Below, in pieces: positions 50,564 to 62,736 of a stretch of 64,000 bases of DNA. The position numbers were made by a program, and so were the translations under genes. The DNA is from Auanema rhodensis (Eukaryota > Nematoda > Chromadorea > Rhabditida > Rhabditidae): contig OZ059897.1 in the NCBI GenBank assembly GCA_964057225.1, positions 372,001 to 436,000 on the forward strand, given 5' to 3'. The notes beneath the pieces were generated by a model that did no database searches, was not told where the DNA came from, and worked only from the letters and a program-made list of their open reading frames with translations. Numbering within the stretch: position 1 is the stretch's first letter; each line of letters starts with the position of its first letter.

Positions 50564-50579
50564 TAACAATGTCCATCGT

Positions 50580-53500
50580 CTTTTTCTTGAAAAAAGGAAT
50601 CTAAAAACATCTACTTTTTGTGAAATTCTTTTGAAATTTTTCGGGAAACTTTTTGTCAAAATGTTTTTGGAAGCAATGTTGAGTGTACATGGAAACTCAA
50701 CATACACTAATGCATCATTTTTCAAACGATCATAACTAATTTTTGTATTGAGCTTTTCTCAATGTAGTATAGTGCATTCGATGCGGATTTTTAAGCTGCG
50801 TCGATCTGTGTTATCAGATTTGCGCTAGCTTGAAAATGCACCGAGATATCAACTGATATAGGTTCACACTTATATCCTCGATTTTCACCGTGAAGAATTA
50901 ATTTTTTTGTTGAATAACATTGTCCATCGTCTTTGTCTTGAAAAAAGGAATCTAAAAACATCTACTTTTTGTGAAATTATTTTGAAATTTTTCGGGAAAA
51001 TTTTTGTCAAAATGTTTTTGGAAGCATTGTTGAGTGTACATGGAAACTCAACATACACTAATGCATCATTTTTCAAACGATCATAACTAATTTTTGTATT
51101 GAGCGTTTCTTCATGTAGTATAGTGCATTCGATGCGGATTTTTAAGCTGCGTCGATCTGTGTTATCAGATTTGCGCTAGCTTGAAAATGCACCGAGATAT
51201 CAACTGATATAGGTTCACACTTATATCCTCGATTTTCACCGTGAAGAATTAATTTTTTTGTTGAATAACATTGTCCATCGTCTTTGTCTTGAAAAAAGGA
51301 ATCTAAAAACATCTACTTTTTGTGAAATTCTTTTGAAATTTTTCGGGAAACTTTTTGTCAAAATGTTTTTGGAAGCAATGTTGAGTGTACATGGAAACTC
51401 AACATACACTAATGCATCATTTTTCAAACGATCATAACTAATTTTTGTATTGAGCTTTTCTCAATGTAGTATAGTGCATTCGATGCGGATTTTTAAGCTG
51501 CGTCGATCTGTGTTATCAGATTTGCGCTAGCTTTAAAATACACCGAGATATCAACTGATATAGGTTCACATTTATATCCTCGATTTTCACCGTGAAGAAT
51601 TAATTTTTTTGTTGAATAACAATGTCCATCGTCTTTGTCTTGAAAAAAGGAATCTAAAAACATCTACTTTTTGTGAAATTCTTTTGAAATTTTTCGGGAA
51701 ACTTTTTGTCAAAATGTTTTTGGAAGCAATGTTGAGTGTACATGGAAACTCAACATACACTAATGCATCATTTTTCAAACGATCATAACTAATTTTTGTA
51801 TTGAGCTTTTCTCAATGTAGTATAGTGCATTCGATGCGGATTTTTAAGCTGCGTCGATCTGTGTTATCAGATTTGCGCTAGCTTTAAAATACACCGAGAT
51901 ATCAACTGATATAGGTTCACATTTATATCCTCGATTTTCACCGTGAAGAATTAATTTTTTTGTTGAATAACAATGTCCATCGTCTTTGTCTTGAAAAAAG
52001 GAATCTAAAAACATCTACTTTTTGTGAAATTATGTTGAAATTTTTCGGGAAACTTTTTGTCAAAATGTTTTTGGAAGCAATGTTGAGTGTACATGGAAAC
52101 TCAACATACACTAATGCATCATTTTTCAAACGATCATAACTAATTTTTGTATTGAGCTTTTCTCAATGTAGTATAGTGCATTCGATGCGGATTTTTAAGC
52201 TGCGTCGATCTGTTTTATCAGATTTGCGCTAGCTTAAAAATACACCGAGATATCAACTGATATAGGTTCACATTTATATCCTCGATTTTCACCGTGAAGA
52301 ATTAATTTTTTTGTTGAATAACAATGTCCATCGTCTTTGTCTTGAAAAAAGGAATCTAAAAACATCTACTTTTTGTGAACTTATGTTGAAATTTTTCGGG
52401 AAACTTTTTGTCAAAATGTTTTTGGAAGCAATGTTGAGTGTACATGGAAACTCAACATACACTAATGCATCATTTTTCAAACGATCATAACTAATTTTTG
52501 TATTGAGCGTTTCTTAATGTAGTATAGTGCATTCGATGCGGATTTTTAAGCTGCGTCGATCTGTGTTATCAGATTTGCGCTAGCTTGAAAATGCACCGAG
52601 ATATCAACTGATATAGGTTCACATTTATATCCTCGATTTTCACCGTGCAGAATTAATTTTTTTGTTGAATAACAATGTCCATCGTCTTTGTCTTGAAAAA
52701 AGGAATCTAAAAACATCTACTTTTTGTGAAATTATGTTGAAATTTTTCGGGAAACTTTTTGTCAAAATGTTTTTGGAAGCAATGTTGAGTGTACATGGAA
52801 ACTCAACATACACTAATGCATCATTTTTCAAACGATCATAACTAATTTTTGTATTGAGCGTTTCTTAATGTAGTATAGTGCATTCGATGCGGATTTTTAA
52901 GCTGCGTCGATCTGTTTTATCAGATTTGCGCTAGCTTAAAAATACACCGAGATATCAACTGATATAGGTTCACACTTATATCCTCGATTTTCACCGTGAA
53001 GAATTAATTTTTTTGTTGAATAACATTGTCCATCGTCTTTGTCTTGAAAAAAGGAATCTAAAAACATCTACTTTTTGTGAAATTATTTTGAAATTTTTCG
53101 GGAAACTTTTTGTCAAAATGTTTTTGGAAGCAATGTTGAGTGTACATGGAAACTCAACATACACTAATGCATCATTTTTCAAACGATCATAACTAATTTT
53201 TGTATTGAGCGTTTCTTTATGTAGTATAGTGCATTCGATGCGGATTTTTAAGCTGCGTCGATCTGTGTTATCAGATTTGCGCTAGCTTGAAAATGCACCG
53301 AGATATCAACTGATATAGGTTCACACTTATATCCTCGATTTTCACCGTGAAGAATTAATTTTTTTGTTGAATAACAATGTCCATCGTCTTTTTCTTGAAA
53401 AAAGGAATCTAAAAACATCTACTTTTTGTGAAATTCTTTTGAAATTTTTCGGGAAACTTTTTGTCAAAATGTTTTTGGAAGCAATGTTGAGTGTACATGG

Positions 53501-56500
53501 AAACTCAACATACACTAATGCATCATTTTTCAAACGATCATAACTAATTTTTGTATTGAGCTTTTCTCAATGTAGTATAGTGCATTCGATGCGGATTTTT
53601 AAGCTGCGTCGATCTGTGTTATCAGATTTGCGCTAGCTTGAAAATGCACCGAGATATCAACTGATATAGGTTCACACTTATATCCTCGATTTTCACCGTG
53701 AAGAATTAATTTTTTTGTTGAATAACATTGTCCATCGTCTTTGTCTTGAAAAAAGGAATCTAAAAACATCTACTTTTTGTGAAATTATTTTGAAATTTTT
53801 CGGGAAAATTTTTGTCAAAATGTTTTTGGAAGCATTGTTGAGTGTACATGGAAACTCAACATACACTAATGCATCATTTTTCAAACGATCATAACTAATT
53901 TTTGTATTGAGCGTTTCTTTATGTAGTATAGTGCATTCGATGCGGATTTTTAAGCTGCGTCGATCTGTGTTATCAGATTTGCGCTAGCTTGAAAATGCAC
54001 CGAGATATCAACTGATATAGGTTCACACTTATATCCTCGATTTTCACCGTGAAGAATTAATTTTTTTGTTGAATAACATTGTCCATCGTCTTTGTCTTGA
54101 AAAAAGGAATCTAAAAACATCTACTTTTTGTGAAATTCTTTTGAAATTTTTCGGGAAACTTTTTGTCAAAATGTTTTTGGAAGCAATGTTGAGTGTACAT
54201 GGAAACTCAACATACACTAATGCATCATTTTTCAAACGATCATAACTGATTTTTGTATTGAGCTTTTCTCAATGTAGTATAGTGCATTCGATGCGGATTT
54301 TTAAGCTGCGTCGATCTGTGTTATCAGATTTGCGCTAGCTTGAAAATGCACCGAGATATCAACTGATATAGGTTCACACTTATATCCTCGATTTTCACCG
54401 TGAAGAATTAATTTTTTTGTTGAATAACATTGTCCATCGTCTTTGTCTTGAAAAAAGGAATCTAAAAACATCTACTTTTTGTGAAATTATTTTGAAATTT
54501 TTCGGGAAAATTTTTGTCAAAATGTTTTTGGAAGCATTGTTGAGTGTACATGGAAACTCAACATACACTAATGCATCATTTTTCAAACGATCATAACTAA
54601 TTTTTGTATTGAGCGTTTCTTTATGTAGTATAGTGCATTCGATGCGGATTTTTAAGCTGCGTCGATCTGTGTTATCAGATTTGCGCTAGCTTGAAAATGC
54701 ACCGAGATATCAACTGATATAGGTTCACACTTATATCCTCGATTTTCACCGTGAAGAATTAATTTTTTTGTTGAATAACATTGTCCATCGTCTTTGTCTT
54801 GAAAAAAGGAATCTAAAAACATCTACTTTTTGTGAAATTCTTTTGAAATTTTTCGGGAAACTTTTTGTCAAAATGTTTTTGGAAGCAATGTTGAGTGTAC
54901 ATGGAAACTCAACATACACTAATGCATCATTTTTCAAACGATCATAACTGATTTTTGTATTGAGCTTTTCTCAATGTAGTATAGTGCATTCGATGCGGAT
55001 TTTTAAGCTGCGTCGATCTGTGTTATCAGATTTGCGCTAGCTTTAAAATACACCGAGATATCAACTGATATAGGTTCACATTTATATCCTCGATTTTCAC
55101 CGTGAAGAATTAATTTTTTTGTTGAATAACAATGTCCATCGTCTTTGTCTTGAAAAAAGGAATCTAAAAACATCTACTTTTTGTGAAATTCTTTTGAAAT
55201 TTTTCGGGAAACTTTTTGTCAAAATGTTTTTGGAAGCAATGTTGAGTGTACATGGAAACTCAGCATACACTAATGCATCATTTTTCAAACGATCATAACT
55301 AATTTTTGTATTGAGCTTTTCTCAATGTAGTATAGTGCATTCGATGCGGATTTTTAAGCTGCGTCGATCTGTGTTATCAGATTTGCGCTAGCTTGAAAAT
55401 GCACCGAGATATCAACTGATATAGGTTCACACTTATATCCTCGATTTTCACCGTGAAGAATTAATTTTTTTGTTGAATAACATTGTCCATCGTCTTTGTC
55501 TTGAAAAAAGGAATCTAAAAACATCTACTTTTTGTGAAATTATTTTGAAATTTTTCGGGAAAATTTTTGTCAAAATGTTTTTGGAAGCATTGTTGAGTGT
55601 ACATGGAAACTCAACATACACTAATGCATCATTTTTCAAACGATCATAACTAATTTTTGTTGTGAGCGTTTCTTTATGTAGTATAGTGCATTCGATGCGG
55701 ATTTTTAAGCTGCGTCGATCTGTGTTATCAGATTTGCGCTAGCTTGAAAATGCACCGAGATATCAACTGATATAGGTTCACACTTATATCCTCGATTTTC
55801 ACCGTGAAGAATTAATTTTTTTGTTGAATAACAATGTCCATCGTCTTTGTCTTGAAAAAAGGAATCTAAAAACATCTACTTTTTGTGAAATTCTTTTGAA
55901 ATTTTTCGGGAAACTTTTTGTCAAAATGTTTTTGGAAGCAATGTTGAGTGTACATGGAAACTCAACATACACTAATGCATCATTTTTCAAACGATCATAA
56001 CTAATTTTTGTATTGAGCTTTTCTCAATGTAGTATAGTGCATTCGATGCGGATTTTTAAGCTGCGTCGATCTGTGTTATCAGATTTGCGCTAGCTTTAAA
56101 ATACACCGAGATATCAACTGATATAGGTTCACATTTATATCCTCGATTTTCACCGTGAAGAATTAATTTTTTTGTTGAATAACAATGTCCATCGTCTTTG
56201 TCTTGAAAAAAGGAATCTAAAAACATCTACTTTTTGTGAAATTATGTTGAAATTTTTCGGGAAACTTTTTGTCAAAATGTTTTTGGAAGCAATGTTGAGT
56301 GTACATGGAAACTCAACATACACTAATGCATCATTTTTCAAACGATCATAACTAATTTTTGTATTGAGCGTTTCTTAATGTAGTATAGTGCATTCGATGC
56401 GGATTTTTAAGCTGCGTCGATCTGTGTTATCAGATTTGCGCTAGCTTGAAAATGCACCGAGATATCAACTGATATAGGTTCACACTTATATCCTCGATTT

Positions 56501-57176
56501 TCACCGTGCAGAATTAATTTTTTTGTTGAATAACAATGTCCATCGTCTTTATCTTGAAAAAAGGAATCTAAAAACATCTACTTTTTGTGAAATTATTTTG
56601 AAATTTTTCGGGAAAATTTTTGTCAAAATGTTTTTGGAAGCAATGTTGAGTGTACATGGAAACTCAACATACACTAATGCATCATTTTTCAAACGATCAT
56701 AACTAATTTTTGTATTGAGCTTTTCTCAATGTAGTATAGTGCATTCGATGCGGATTTTTAAGCTGCGTCGATCTGTGTTATCAGATTTGCGCTAGCTTAA
56801 AATTGCACCGAGATATCAACTGATATAGGTTCACATTTATATCCTCGATTTTCACCGTGAAGAATTAATTTTTTTGTTGAATAACAATGTCCATCGTCTT
56901 TGTCTTGAAAAAAGGAATCTAAAAACATCTACTTTTTGTGAAATTATGTTGAAATTTTTCGGGAAACTTTTTGTCAAAATGTTTTTGGAAGCAATGTTGA
57001 GTGTACATGGAAACTCAACATACACTAATGCATCATTTTTCAAACGATCATAACTAATTTTTGTATTGAGCGTTTCTTAATGTAGTATAGTGCATTCGAT
57101 GCGGATTTTTAAGCTGCGTCGATCTGTGTTATCAGATTTGCGCTAGCTTGAAAATGCACCGAGATATCAACTGATA
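50580..57176. repeat. Large tandem duplication (~6.6 kb), copy 2
   Basis: Unit order and rare marks match 43208-50505, apart from the 702-bp segment. Small differences include AAATTATGTTG near 52730 where copy 1 has AAATTATTTTG, and CTTCATG near 51109 for CTTTATG. The match ends near 57176, where this copy reads GATATAGG and GTGCAG while copy 1 reads GATATAAAG and CTGAAG. Confidence 0.85.
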
Positions 57177-60079
57177 TAGGTTCACACTTATATCCTCGAT
57201 TTTCACCGTGCAGAATTAATTTTTTTGTTGAATAACAATGTCCATCGTCTTTATCTTGAAAAAAGGAATCTAAAAACATCTACTTTTTGTGAAATTATTT
57301 TGAAATTTTTCGGGAAAATTTTTGTCAAAATGTTTTTGGAAGCAATGTTGAGTGTACATGGAAACTCAATATACACTAATGCATCATTTTTCAAACGATC
57401 ATAACTAATTTTTGTATTGAGCGTTTCTCCATATAGTATAGTGCATTCGATGCGGATTTTTAAGCTGCGTCGATCTGTGTTATCAGATTTGCGCTAGCTT
57501 GAAAATGCACCGAGATATCAACTGATATAGGTTCACACTTATATCCTCGATTTTCACCGTGAAGAATTAATTTTTTTGTTGAATAACAATGTCCATCGTC
57601 TTTGTCTTGAAAAAAGGAATCTAAAAACATCTACTTTTTGTGAAATTATCTTGAAATTTTTCGGGAAAATTTTTGTCAAAATGTTTTTGGAAGCAATGTT
57701 GAGTGTACATGGAAACTCAACATACACTAATGCATCATTTTTCAAACGATCATAACTAATTTTTGTATTGAGTGTTTCTTAATGTAGTATAGTGCATTCG
57801 ATGCGGATTTTTAAGCTGGGTCGATCTGTGTTATCAGATTTGCGCTAGCTTAAAAATGCACCGAGATATCAACTGATATAGGTTCACATTTATATCCTCG
57901 ATTTTCACCGTGAAGAATTAATTTTTTTGTTGAATAACAATGTCCATCGTCTTTGTCTTGAAAAAAGGAATCTAAAAACATCTACTTTTTGTGAAATTAT
58001 GTTGAAATTTTTCGGGAAACTTTTTGTCAAAATGTTTTTGGAAGCAATGTTGAGTGTACATGGAAACTCAACATACACTAATGCATCATTTTTCAAACGA
58101 TCATAACTAATTTTTGTATTGAGCGTTTCTTAATGTAGTATAGTGCATTCGATGCGGATTTTTAAGCTGCGTCGATCTGTGTTATCAGATTTGCGCTAGC
58201 TTGAAAATGCACCGAGATATCAACTGATATAAGTTCACACTTATATCCTCGATTTTCACCGTGCAGAATTAATTTTTTTGTTGAATAACAATGTCCATCG
58301 TCTTTATCTTGAAAAAAGGAATCTAAAAACATCTACTTTTTGTGAAATTATCTTGAAATTTTTCGGGAAAATTTTTGTCAAAATGTTTTTGGAAGCAATG
58401 TTGAGTGTACATGGAAACTCAACATACACTAATGCATCATTTTTCAAACGATCATAACTAATTTTTGTATTGAGTGTTTCTTAATGTAGTATAGTGCATT
58501 CGATGCGGATTTTTAAGCTGGGTCGATCTGTGTTATCAGATTTGCGCTAGCTTAAAAATGCACCGAGATATCAACTGATATAGGTTCACATTTATATCCT
58601 CGATTTTCACCGTGAAGAATTAATTTTTTTGTTGAATAACAATGTCCATCGTCTTTGTCTTGAAAAAAGGAATCTAAAAACATCTACTTTTTGTGAAATT
58701 ATGTTGAAATTTTTCGGGAAACTTTTTGTCAAAATGTTTTTGGAAGCAATGTTGAGTGTACATGGAAACTCAACATACACTAATGCATCATTTTTCAAAC
58801 GATCATAACTAATTTTTGTATTGAGCGTTTCTTAATGTAGTATAGTGCATTCGATGCGGATTTTTAAGCTGCGTCGATCTGTGTTATCAGATTTGCGCTA
58901 GCTTGAAAATGCACCGAGATATCAACTGATATAAGTTCACACTTATATCCTCGATTTTCACCGTGCAGAATTAATTTTTTTGTTGAATAACAATGTCCAT
59001 CGTCTTTATCTTGAAAAAAGGAATCTAAAAACATCTACTTTTTGTGAAATTATTTTGAAATTTTTCGGGAAAATTTTTGTCAAAATGTTTTTGGAAGCAA
59101 TGTTGAGTGTACATGGAAACTCAACATACACTAATGCATCATTTTTCAAACAATCATAACTAATTTTCGTATTAAGCTTTTCTTAATGTAGTATAGTGCA
59201 TTCGATGCGGATTTTTAAGCTACGTCGATCTGTGTTATCAGATTTCCGCTGGCTTGAAGATGCACCGAGATATCAACTGATATAGGTTCACACTTATATC
59301 CTCGATTTTCACCGTGAAGAATTAATTTTTTTGTTGAATAACAATGTCCATCGTCTTTGTCTTGAAAAAAGGAATCTAAAAACATCTACTTTTTGTGAAA
59401 TTATGTTGAAATTTTTCGGGAAACTTTTTGTCAAAATGTTTTTGGAAGCAATGTTGAGTGTACATGGAAACTCAACATACACTAATGCATCATTTTTCAA
59501 ACGATCATAACTAATTTTTGTATTGAGTGTTTCTTAATGTAGTATAGTGCATTCGATGCGGATTTTTAAGCTGGGTCGATCTGTGTTATCAGATTTGCGC
59601 TAGCTTAAAAATGCACCGAGATATCAACTGATATAGGTTCACATTTATATCCTCGATTTTCACCGTGAAGAATTAATTTTTTTGTTGAATAACAATGTCC
59701 ATCGTCTTTGTCTTGAAAAAAGGAATCTAAAAACATCTACTTTTTGTGAAATTATGTTGAAATTTTTCGGGAAACTTTTTGTCAAAATGTTTTTGGAAGC
59801 AATGTTGAGTGTACATGGAAACTCAACATACACTAATGCATCATTTTTCAAACGATCATAACTAATTTTTGTATTGAGTGTTTCTTAATGTAGTATAGTG
59901 CATTCGATGCGGATTTTTAAGCTGGGTCGATCTGTGTTATCAGATTTGCGCTAGCTTGAAAATGCACCGAGATATCAACTGATATAAGTTCACACTTATA
60001 TCCTCGATTTTCACCGTGCAGAATTAATTTTTTTGTTGAATAACAATGTCCATCGTCTTTATCTTGAAAAAAGGAATCT
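57177..60079. repeat. R units with GAGTGTTTC and CTGGGTCG, 702- and 1053-bp local repeats
   Basis: Units starting near 57587 and 58289 share ATTATCTTG, GAGTGTTTC and CTGGGTCGATC at a 702-bp offset. The next unit of each pair ends in GATATAAG with GTGCAG. Units near 59342 and 59693 are near-identical neighbours. The AACAATCATAAC/GGCTTGAAGATG haplotype appears near 59150, with CTACGTCG and TTTCCGCTGG. CTCCATATAG near 57428 is private. Confidence 0.7.
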
Positions 60080-60089
60080 AAAAAAAAAA
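60080..60089. repeat. A10 run, three-base insertion (354-bp unit)
   Basis: CTA10TCTAC replaces CTAAAAACATCTAC, which is a C-to-A change plus three A. The unit is 354 bp, the only one of this length. Replication slippage or a sequencing/assembly homopolymer error would both give this. Confidence 0.85.
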
Positions 60090-61331
60090 TCTACTTTTTG
60101 TGAAATTATTTTGAAATTTTTCGGGAAAATTTTTGTCAAAATGTTTTTGGAAGCAATGTTGAGTGTACATGGAAACTCAACATACACTAATGCATCATTT
60201 TTCAAACAATCATAACTAATTTTCGTATTAAGCTTTTCTTAATGTAGTATAGTGCATTCGATGCGGATTTTTAAGCTACGTCGATCTGTGTTATCAGATT
60301 TGCGCTGGCTTGAAGATGCACCGAGATATCAACTGATATAGGTTCACACTTATATCCTCGATTTTCACCGTGAAGAATTAATTTTTTTGTTGAATAACAA
60401 TGTCCATCGTCTTTGTCTTGAAAAAAGGAATCTAAAAACATCTACTTTTTGTGAAATTATTTTGAAATTTTTCGGGAAAATTTTTGTCAAAATGTTTTTG
60501 GAAGCAATGTTGAGTGTACATGGAAACTCAACATACACTAATGCATCATTTTTCAAACGATCATAACTAATTTTTGTATTGAGCGTTTTTTAATGTAGTA
60601 TAGTGCATTCGATGCGGATTTTTAAGCTGCGTCGATCTGTGTTATCAGATTTGCGCTAGCTTAAAAATGCACCGAGATATCAACTGATATAAGTTCACAC
60701 TTATATCCTCGATTTTCACCCTGAAGAATTAATTTTTTTGTTGAATAACAATGTCCATCGTCTTTGTCTTGAAAAAAGGAATCTAAAAACATCTACTTTT
60801 TGTGAAATTCTTTTGAAATTTTTCGGGAAACTTTTTGTCAAAATGTTTTTGGAAGCAATGTTGAGTGTACATGGAAACTCAACATACACTAATGCATCAT
60901 TTTTAGAACGATCATAACTAATTTTTGTATTGAGCGTTTCTCAATGTAGTATAGTGCATTCGATGCGGATTTTTAAGCTGCGTCGATCTGTGTTATCAGA
61001 TTTGCGCTAGCTTAAAAATGCACCGAGATATCAACTGATATAGGTTCACATTTATATCCTCGATTTTCACCGTGAAGAATTAATTTTTTTGTTGAATAAC
61101 AATGTCCATCGTCTTTGTCTTGAAAAAAGGAATCTAAAAACATCTACTTTTTGTGAAATTATGTTGAAATTTTTCGGGAAACTTTTTGTCAAAATGTTTT
61201 TGGAAGCAATGTTGAGTGTACATGGAAACTCAACATACACTAATGCATCATTTTTCAAACGATCATAACTAATTTTTTTATTGAGTGTTTCTTAATGTAG
61301 TATAGTGCATTCGATGCGGATTTTTAAGCTG
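60090..61331. repeat. R units including a second block of the rare AACAATC haplotype
   Basis: AACAATCATAAC with TTTTCGTATTAAG and CTACGTCG (60206-60270) is followed by a unit near 60398 and an L-like patch (about 60660-60728). This is the same succession as at 23347-23868 and 27559-28080, 36 kb away. CATTTTTAGAACG near 60899 and ATTTTTTTATTG near 61273 are private. Confidence 0.7.
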
Positions 61332-62736
61332 GGTCGATCTGTGTTATCAGATTTGCGCTAGCTTAAAAATGCACCGAGATATCAACTGATATAGGTTCAC
61401 ATTTATATCCTCGATTTTCACCGTGAAGAATTAATTTTTTTGTTGAATAACAATGTCCATCGTCTTTGTCTTGAAAAAAGGAATCTGAAAACATCTACTT
61501 TTTGTGAAATTATTTTGAAATTTTTCGGGAAACTTTTTGTCAAAATGTTTTTGGAAGCAATGTTGAGTTTACATGGAAACTCAACATACACTAATGCATC
61601 ATTTTTCAAACGATCATAACTATTTTTTGTATTGAGTGTTTCTTAATGTAGTATAGTGCATTCGATGCGAATTTTTAAGCTGGGTCGATCTGTGTTATCA
61701 GATTTGCGCTAGCTTAAAAATGCACCGAGATATCAACTGATATAAGTTCACACTTATATCCTCGATTTTCACCCTGAAGAATTAATTTTTTTGTTGAATA
61801 ACAATGTCCATCGTCTTTGTCTTAAAAAAAGGAATCTAAAAACATCTACTTTTCTTGAAATTATGTTGAAATTTTTCGGGAAAATGTTTGTCAAAATGTT
61901 TTTGGAAGCAATGTTGAGTGTACATGGAAACTCAACATATACTAATGCATCATTTTTCAAACGATCATAACTAATTTTTGTATTGAGTGTTTCTTAATGT
62001 AGTATAGTGCATTCGATGCGGATTTTTAAGCTGGGTCGATCTGTGTTATCAGATTTGCGCTAGCTTAAAAATGCACCGAGATATCAACTGATATAAAGTT
62101 CACACTTATATCCTCGATTTTCACCGTGAAGAATTGATTTTTTTGTTAAATAACAATGTCCATCGTCTTTGTTTCGAAAAAAGGAATCTAAAAACTTCTA
62201 CTTTTTGTGAAATTATTTTGAAATTTTTCGGGAAAATTTTTGTCAAAATGTTTTTGGAAGCAATGTTGTGTGTACATGGAAACTCAACATACGCTAATGC
62301 ATCATTTTTCAAACGATCATAACTAATTTTTGTATTGAGTGTTTCCCAATGTAGTATAGTGCATTCGATGTGGATTTTTAAGCTGCGTCGATCTGTGTTA
62401 TCAGATTTGCGCTAGCTTAAAAATGCACCGAGATATCAACTGATATAGGTTCACACTTATATCCTCGATTTTCACCGTGAAGAATTAATTTTTTTGTTGA
62501 ATAACAATGTCCATCGTCTTTGTCTTGAAAAAAGTAATCTAAAAACATCTACTTTTTGTGAAATTATTTTGAAATTTTTCGGGAAACTTTTTGTCAAAAT
62601 GTTTTTGGAAGCAATGTTGAGTGTACATGGAAACTCAACATACACTAATGCATCATTTTTCAAACGATCATAACTAATTTTTGTATTGAGTGTTTCCCAA
62701 TGTAGTATAGTGCATTCGATGTGGATTTTTAAGCTG
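61332..62736. repeat. Four-unit tandem duplication (1405 bp), copy 1
   Basis: All private marks recur at +1405: GGAATCTGAAAAC (61482 region), GAGTTTACATGG, TATTTTTTGTATTG, GATGCGAATTT, CTTAAAAAAAGG, GGAAAATGTTTG, CATATACTAATG, GATATAAAG, GAATTGATTTTTTTGTTAAAT, GTTTCGAAAAAAGG, AACTTCTAC, GTTGTGTGTAC, CATACGCTAATG, TTTCCCAATG with GATGTGG, and AAAGTAATC. The period is 4 x 351 + 1. I found one difference: T at 61855 against G at 63260. Confidence 0.9.

Noticed and set aside
60080-60089. Poly(A) tail of a retroposed transcript
   Set aside because: It is a 10-base A run inside an otherwise normal unit, at a place where all units already have five A. Slippage or base-calling error is enough.
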